The notes beneath the pieces are model-generated. The model saw only the letters and a list, made by a program, of their open reading frames with translations. It was not told the DNA's origin and ran no database searches. Below, in pieces: positions 58,164 through 64,000 of a stretch of DNA of 64,000 bases. Origin of the DNA: Gymnopilus junonius (taxonomy: Eukaryota > Basidiomycota > Agaricomycetes > Agaricales > Galerinaceae); contig JADNYJ010000016.1 in NCBI GenBank assembly GCA_015501075.1, positions 310,001 to 374,000 on the forward strand. Direction: 5' to 3'. The position numbers and the translations under genes are program-made. Position 1 is the first letter of the stretch. Every line of letters begins with the position of its first letter.

Positions 58164-59957
58164 CTGCCCGCGATATTACGAGTGGAACTAAGGTAGAAGA
58201 GAGAGACAACCTCCCTGCTTTTTTTTGAAACGGTGTGTGTTCTAATTTCTGCCGCACGGTGATTAAGTAAGCTACATTCATGATGTCACTCGCAGGGTAC
58301 TTTATAAGAATAGATTTCGGAAATCCCTCGACACAGCGAGCCATCGTTCAGAGCTCCGGTACCGGAAAATCTCGCATGGCCCATGAGCAAGCTAAACTCG
58401 TGAGTCGTCTTCACCATCCAGTTTAATTTACGAGATAAGGGCTATATTTAAGCCACCTGTGTCCTCGTCAAAGAAACCTGCTGACCGCCCTCAAACTCCA
58501 CCACCAATTGAAAAAAGTCCTGACCCTCATTCAACTTCCAAAGTATATATCCCTGAGCTTGGCAAAAAAACACCACCTCGCTGAAGGACATGCCAGATAC
58601 AGCATATTCGCATATGGTTGCTCACCAAGAGTGTACCGCGGTATCGATGATCTCCACAAAACATTGTATGCGCTTCTCTTGAGTTTGCATGACTTCCTCG
58701 GAGAGTACCCACATCAAAACAATGAATCACTCAAAGCAGTGCAGCGAATGAAACCATTTTGGAAAGGAAGGGAAAGGATTGTTACCACTGGGCTGAACAT
58801 GATGCTATCCTCCATGGTCCTGTTCCAGCTGTAAGGGAAGATTTTCAGGTTGGGAAACAACATGAGTGAAAGATGTAAATGCTGGTGGTTTTTTCTGATT
58901 TGTAGGGTAGTAGTAGATACGGTTGTAGGGCTGTCTGGGTATGGTAAAGTCAGATGGACACAATTACGCTGGTTGAGTAGCGTACAGGAGGGCACAGGGA
59001 GTGTCAGGGAATTGTTGATCCTGCCTGTAACTCTTTATCCTATTGATATCCTATTGATAATTCTTGATATTGTTTCATTTTTATTCTAAACACCCTTGCC
59101 ATATATCGACCTATCGCTATACATCATGGCCCCTTAGACCCTCGATCATCATCACAGAGTGGGGCGACCCATCAAACAGGTGAATGTGGCGCAGTCTGCC
59201 TGCTCATCAACAACCAATCAATTGAGACACTGATTTCATTGATATGTAAAACAGAGGAGCCAGAGGGAGCCAGATTTCTGCTCGCTCAAAAGTGTGTCTT
59301 CAGCTCAACTTCAGATGCTTGTCTCCACGACTCTGCTAGCCTAAGTCTGACCTGACAAGGTGAACTATTCTATTCGAAATTGGCCCTTATGCCTGCCCAA
59401 GATATATGCATTTACTGTTCTCTTTAAGTTTCCTGACTAATATAGCTCGTATGATTTTATAGCTAGAAGCAGACTGTTTTTAATTCAGCTGATTTTTTAA
59501 GGCTATTTGCTCATAGTCTCATACGTTGATGGCCGCCTCAATCATTTCATACGCTCTCACCATTAATACTGTGAGTACATTTAATGCTCAAAGGACTGCT
59601 GTGTGTCTTTTGGTACAAAAGCTACTTAATATATGTAGTTATGGAACAAACACTCGGCCAACGCAATGTCGATTGAAAATTCTGATCTACTTCTTTGTAG
59701 CGCGAGGTGGCAATGGAAGGAAAGGAAAGGATCAAGAGAATGCAGTAATAAGAATGTTACAGATGTCGAGAAGAAAAGACAGTATACAATAAAATTATTG
59801 TCAAAAGATACTTATATGGCAGGAAGGGAGAGACAAAAGAGAGAGTCAAGCCGAGCTGTGCAATGGAAGGCGGATAATACTGAAGTGGGGAACCATATGG
59901 CACATAGAGGAGTTGAAAGAGAAGATACAGGGCATATGCGGGGAATTGTCAAGAAGT
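58164..59957. other. Region without a confident gene
   Basis: About 1.8 kb between the starts/ends of two minus-strand genes. The frames at 58508-58834 (+) and 58714-58995 (-) overlap and show no domain. No repeat or RNA recognised. Confidence 0.5.
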
Positions 59958-61369
59958 CTATGAAAACTTCCACCTGCGAAAGACAATCAGCACGCAAAAC
60001 TTTGAGAATATCGGTTCAAACTCGCCTGTTTTGACAAACAGTGCATCTTCGATAAGAGAAGGTTAATTAATGTCATGAGAACCGTAGGTTTTGTCAAAAC
60101 ATACGTGACAAAGGTCTAAAGGAAGAGCAAGATTAGCCTCTAATTCAGCGAAGTCGGATGTACCAACGTACAGTCATAGGTTCGTCGGCACTGCGAGTCT
60201 GTTGCTGACGGTAGACACATTTTCTCTGAGACCACAGTAAGAACATGCAGGGAAGCACTTGTGAACATCTTTTACGCACCTGCTTGCACCTCGAGCACTG
60301 GAATGCATCCGTTTCTGCTTGCTTTTCAGCAGCCGAAAGCGACTTGAAGAAGTTCTCTTCTTTGATCTTCTTGTCCGCAGCCTTCCTTTCTTCTGATGCC
60401 ATATCCTTTAATAAATCTCATAGTCAAATCGCTGATGATAGAGCAAATGAGGCTAACACGCACCTGACTGGTCATCCTACTGAATTTCTCCGGTGTAAGT
60501 GACCCATCTACTATGCTGGCTCGTAGACCGGGATTGCTCTTGTCCTTGAGATTAACGAAGAGCGATCGAATCTTGGACTTGTATTCTGTGTTGGTGCCAC
60601 CCATATTGGTCCAGACACACCTTTCGATGTCGTGAGCCTTTCCAGCAACGAGCTCGATGGCTGGGATAGCGATGAGTCAGTATTGTATAGAGGACTCAAG
60701 AATGGAAATGACACACGAGCAGTGGCATCGCAAGCCAGGGCATCATAGATAAGCTCGACACATTTGTCCCGCGTGTTGTCGCCCGTCTTCCCCTTCACGT
60801 TATCCGTCTTGGAGTTGCGGACGGCCGCATTCGTTGAGGGTGTCGTTGGCGTCGATGCACCGGGGGTTGGCTTTTTACCTAGATACGCGTCGAGTGTAAA
60901 GTAATGGGAAAGCCTAGAGGCTGTTATACGCACCTGTGTCCCCATTCGCTGATGCTGTCGAGCCACCCGCCTTCGACTTGGCCTTTTCCACCGCCGTCTT
61001 CCAGCTTTTGACGATCTCCTTTGCAAGATCGGACACGGGCTTGGAAGCATGGGTCCTGAGTTTGCCCACCGCCAAACCGACCTTGCTCTCCTATCGTGAG
61101 GATCAGGGATGTTAGTGTTCCGGCTTCTAATCCCGAATAGGAGGGAACGAAAAAAAAAATGACGAGCAACACCCACCCTCAGAATAATCTCTGTTACGTG
61201 CTTTGGTTTGAGGGTATTCAAAATAGACAGAATTTCCTAAAGGAAAAGTAATTAGCACCACAGAAATGACAGGGTTTATGTAGTAAATGTTGCATACCTG
61301 CTCGTTAACAGCACTTTGCAACTGTTTCACTGTCTTTTTGAGTTCAACTACCACAGAGTCGGACATCAT
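59958..61369 (-). CDS. DST1: Transcription elongation factor TFIIS
   Basis: Stimulates transcript cleavage by backtracked RNA polymerase II. Start ATG 61367-61369. Exon 1 (61298-61369) and the next exons encode the N-terminal LW domain (ILSILNTLKPKHVTEIILRE, SKVGLAVGKLRTHASKPVSD, IVKSWKTAVEKAK). The middle domain follows (TRDKCVELIYDALACD, RSLFVNLKDKSNPGLRASIV). The C-terminal zinc ribbon has CSRCKQ and CTVCQNRWKFS, with the catalytic acidic hairpin RSADEPMT. The 3' end is split into tiny exons: 60105-60115 (11 nt), 60026-60046 (21 nt) and 59958-59973 (16 nt). The last intron (59974-60025) begins with GC instead of GT; without it the protein would end in NRRV and lose the conserved W-K-F. Confidence 0.93.
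59974..60025 (-). other. GC-AG intron in the TFIIS gene
   Basis: Coding-strand donor AG|GCGAGT and acceptor TTTCGCAG. Splicing here restores the conserved terminal N-R-W-K-F-S of the zinc ribbon, which is the reason for accepting a non-GT donor. Confidence 0.75.
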
Positions 61370-61671
61370 GTGCTAAAAGAATTGTACAGTTTTGTGCTAC
61401 GAAAGACTACGGTGGCTGCTCGTTCACTTTCCTGCGAGTGGCGGGCAAATATTCACTGCTAGAACACGACCGTTGTTGCAGAGTGCCCCCAAGCCTTTGT
61501 CAGTCAATTGGATGCTCTTGCCAAGCAACGCCAAACACACACTCGTACATACAGAACTTGGTCTTTATCCTTCTTTCCGTCCCTGACAAGGGTACACAGT
61601 CTAGCTTTGGGTTCTTTGTGTCGACATACCTCGTTTCTGCAGTTTTTCTTCCAATACTATAATTCTCAAAA
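61370..61671. promoter_or_regulatory. Shared divergent promoter of TFIIS and PRP46
   Basis: 302 bases separate two divergent start codons of RNA polymerase II and splicing genes. No specific factor site is recognised by eye. Confidence 0.5.
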
Positions 61672-63380
61672 ATGACCACTGCATCGCTGCCTCCACTCGA
61701 TTCTCTATTCAAACGAAGTGCCAAACGGACGAGGGATATCTTTTCAACAGAATCCGGAGATTTATTATTAGAGGAGGAATCTAGGTGCGCAGCTTTTACG
61801 CTGTTTTGTTTTCCTTGCTTGCTCAAGTCGGAGTAGTGCGAAACTTCGATTGGCCGTCAAAATCCGTGATGAATATCGCGACTTCAAGGAGCTACCGCCA
61901 GCCCTGCTTTCTCAGCAAGGACCAGTTGGCCCTTCACGGCCACCTTCTACAAGGAAGATGATAACAGCAGGAGGTACGTTGGAAACCAACCCCAATTTCG
62001 AATCAGCAATCTGAATGTTTTCCAGAATCCACTGACAGCAACACGTCTCGAATGATTGCAACAATAGACGATACACCGCAAGCAAAGCCATCCACGTTCA
62101 CCTCATCCTCTAAACTATCGCAAGCCCTTACACTTCACAAGACAACGCGAACGATTAAGCCAGAATACCATCCTCCATGGAAACTCATGCGCGTCATTTC
62201 TGGGCATCTTGGTTGGGTGCGCAGTGTAGCCGTTGAACCTGGAAATCAGTGGTTTGCTACTGGTGCCGGGGATCGTGTCATTAAGATTTGGGATCTTGCC
62301 AGTGGCGAGTTGAAGCTTTCTTTAACGGGACACATCTCGACCGTCCGCGGCTTGGCTGTGTCGTCTCGACACCCATATCTTTTCTCATGCGGAGAAGATA
62401 AGGTATTTCACTCATTTTATGTTTTACGAGTTCATGTTCATCGGCCGACAAATCTTTTGTTTTCTCTTCTATAGATGGTCAAATGCTGGGATTTAGAAGC
62501 AAACAAAGTTATACGCCACTATCACGGACATCTATCGGGGGTCTACTCTTTGTCTTTGCATCCGACACTTGATATTCTCGTAACAGCTGGCCGAGATGCC
62601 TCTGCTCGTGTCTGGGACATGCGGACAAAAGCCCAGATTCATGTTTTGTCAGGACACACGGCTACCGTTGCAGACGTGAAGTGTCAGGAGTCTGACCCTC
62701 AGGTCATCACCGGGAGCATGGACTCGACAGTCAGGTAAGTGTTGGAAATTTTTTTACAAGACCCGTACCTCAGGTAATAATTCTCGAATCTAATTTGCAT
62801 AATGACAGGCTATGGGATCTCGCAGCTGGCAAGACCATGACGACTCTCACTCACCACAAAAAGTCTGTACGAGCTCTGGCCATTCACCCGACCGAGTACT
62901 CTTTCGCCTCAGGTTCAGCGGGTGGAAACAACATCAAAAAGTGGAAGTGTCCTGAGGGAGCATTTGTATTCAACTTCAGTGGCCACAACGCAATTATCAA
63001 CACGCTATCGGTCAACTCCGAGGGCGTCTTCTTCTCAGGAGGTATGTCTATTTCTGCCCTTTTTTCTCTTCGTTTGTTACTTCTGTCTTCCCTCCACGAT
63101 TGCTGACGTCTTCTTTACTAACTTAGGCGATAATGGGACATTGACATTCTGGGACTATGCTACTGGAACACCTTTCCAGAACATGGAGGACGTCCCACAA
63201 CCAGGGTCGCTGGAGGCCGAGGCAGGCGTCTTCTGCTCTACTTTCGACCAAACTGGTACACGACTTATTACCGGAGGCGCAGACAAGACTATCAAAGTAC
63301 GCCTTCTTTCCTCGTTCTCCTCGCCTTTCCTATAGGTGTATTGACACGGTTTTCTCTAGGTCTACGCAGAGCAATCGTGA
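61672..63380 (+). CDS. PRP46: Spliceosomal WD40 protein PRP46 (PLRG1)
   Basis: Component of the NineTeen complex/activated spliceosome. Seven exons (61672-61784, 61828-61973, 62026-62402, 62475-62734, 62809-63041, 63127-63296, 63360-63380) give 439 aa. N-terminus [20 protein letters not shown], then [20 protein letters not shown] leading into seven WD40 repeats with canonical GH...WD spacing (for example [75 protein letters not shown]). The last repeat ends [14 protein letters not shown]. Human PLRG1 has a longer N-terminus and C-terminal tail. All introns are GT...AG with no frame break. Confidence 0.95.
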
Positions 63381-64000
63381 TGGCCCAATGCGCTTTTTTT
63401 CATTGTCATGATGTTTCTGTACTCTAGTGTATGACATAACCTTATCCATTTCTATTTTTTGCTGTAATCCCAGGCTTCTGCAACATGATCGTGATCTGCA
63501 ATCATCTATGACGAGTGTTGGGTGTCCTATATTAGCCTTTTAGGTGTCCCCGCAAGAGACGAAGCGGCGCGCTCAGGTAGCCTTCTCATGCGAATATGAC
63601 ACCCCTTGCAACCCCGCATTCAATTACACTGGACCGCGGTTCTTCGGACATTGCATGTACTTATTGCAAAATTAAAGTGCAAACTTTAAGCCCTCATTCA
63701 GCATACCTTAACTGACTTTAATTAAACTCACGTACGGGGTTGCATAACCTGCGATGCACCCTGCAAAGACTCAATCAAATACTTACATCTACTTGGGCAT
63801 TATGTGGCACGAAGATGTATTATATCACATAGCAAAGTTTACGACTCGATAATATGTACAACCGCTTTTTACCGAAAACTCCCCCCAAAAAGTACACCAA
63901 AAGGCAGAATTTTAGAAACGCCAAAAAGAAAAAGAAAAAAAAAGAAAACCCTGACGGCAACTGCAAGATTGATAACATGATATCTAGAAATACAAAGAGA
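63381..64000. other. Right-edge intergenic sequence
   Basis: 3' region of PRP46, A-rich toward the window end (notably 63890-63950). No gene supported. Confidence 0.5.

Noticed and set aside
58508..58995. Overlapping frames on both strands upstream of the BAR-like gene
   Set aside because: Mutually antisense, no domain, no splice support.
1..64000. CRISPR arrays, bacterial operons or integrated virus genes
   Set aside because: No regularly spaced repeats and no viral or prokaryotic gene families; the intron-rich structure is fungal.
1..64000. Biosynthetic gene cluster
   Set aside because: No backbone enzyme (polyketide synthase, NRPS, terpene cyclase) or P450 recognised; DyP, AlkB-like enzyme and permease are far apart and flanked by housekeeping genes.

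Overview
The window looks like a piece of a basidiomycete (Agaricomycetes) nuclear genome. Genes lie on both strands and are interrupted by many short (about 45-65 nt) GT...AG introns. The gene set is typical of mushrooms: an F-box/LRR protein, a NACHT-type STAND protein with a G-G-S-F N-terminal motif, a DyP peroxidase, DUF6699 and DUF1264 proteins, and conserved single-copy eukaryotic genes. Splice sites were inferred by eye from reading frames and family similarity; no search was run.

Layout. 0.6-2.1 kb (-): coiled-coil membrane protein. 2.9-4.8 kb (-): unusual secreted/lectin-like gene plus a truncated tandem copy. 4.9-7.1 kb: no supportable gene. 7.1-9.0 kb (+): dye-decolorizing peroxidase. 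9.2-11.0 kb: divergent pair TRM112 (-) / RRP45 (+). 11.5-11.9 kb (+): small unknown. 12.1-14.4 kb (-): F-box protein. 14.4-17.5 kb: no confident gene, one diverged repeat. 17.5-24.1 kb (-): unknown 488-aa protein, Rab geranylgeranyltransferase beta (BET2), APC-family amino acid/GABA permease. 25.0-28.4 kb (+): NACHT STAND protein. 28.7-37.4 kb (+): F-box protein, RNI/LRR-like protein, DUF6699 protein, AlkB-like 2OG-Fe(II) oxygenase, DUF1264 protein. 38.4-43.1 kb (+): EOS1-like ER membrane protein with a very long low-complexity tail. 44.3-47.3 kb (-): GPI13/PIG-O. 47.8-48.3 kb (-): unknown. 49.9-51.4 kb (+): secreted M28 aminopeptidase. 51.7-52.3 kb (-): SUMO. 53.0-58.2 kb (-): large BAR-like/low-complexity protein. 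60.0-61.4 kb (-): TFIIS, divergent from PRP46 (+, 61.7-63.4 kb).

The strongest global signal concerns sequence quality. Between about 28.7 and 56.6 kb nine consecutive multi-exon genes carry at least 20 reading-frame breaks, and every break I could place behaves as one missing base. For six of the genes, adding exactly the inferred number of bases makes the summed exon length a multiple of three. Genes from 0 to 28.4 kb and from 60 to 64 kb read through cleanly. Because the broken genes include the normally essential GPI13, a deletion-biased sequencing or assembly error is more likely than mass pseudogenisation. They are therefore listed as CDS with the break positions noted.

Functionally the window is a mixed neighbourhood, not an evident pathway cluster. 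It contains RNA and transcription housekeeping (RRP45, TRM112, PRP46, TFIIS), protein modification and secretion (BET2, EOS1, GPI13, SUMO), secreted or oxidative enzymes (DyP, M28), and fast-evolving fungal families (F-box, NACHT, DUF6699). I found no CRISPR array, no clear transposon and no tRNA, and I do not claim a new multi-gene system. The most unusual items are the frame-break interval, the micro-exon/GC-AG 3' end of the TFIIS gene, and the beta-strand-like N-terminal motif shared by the NACHT protein and an unrelated gene 20 kb away.
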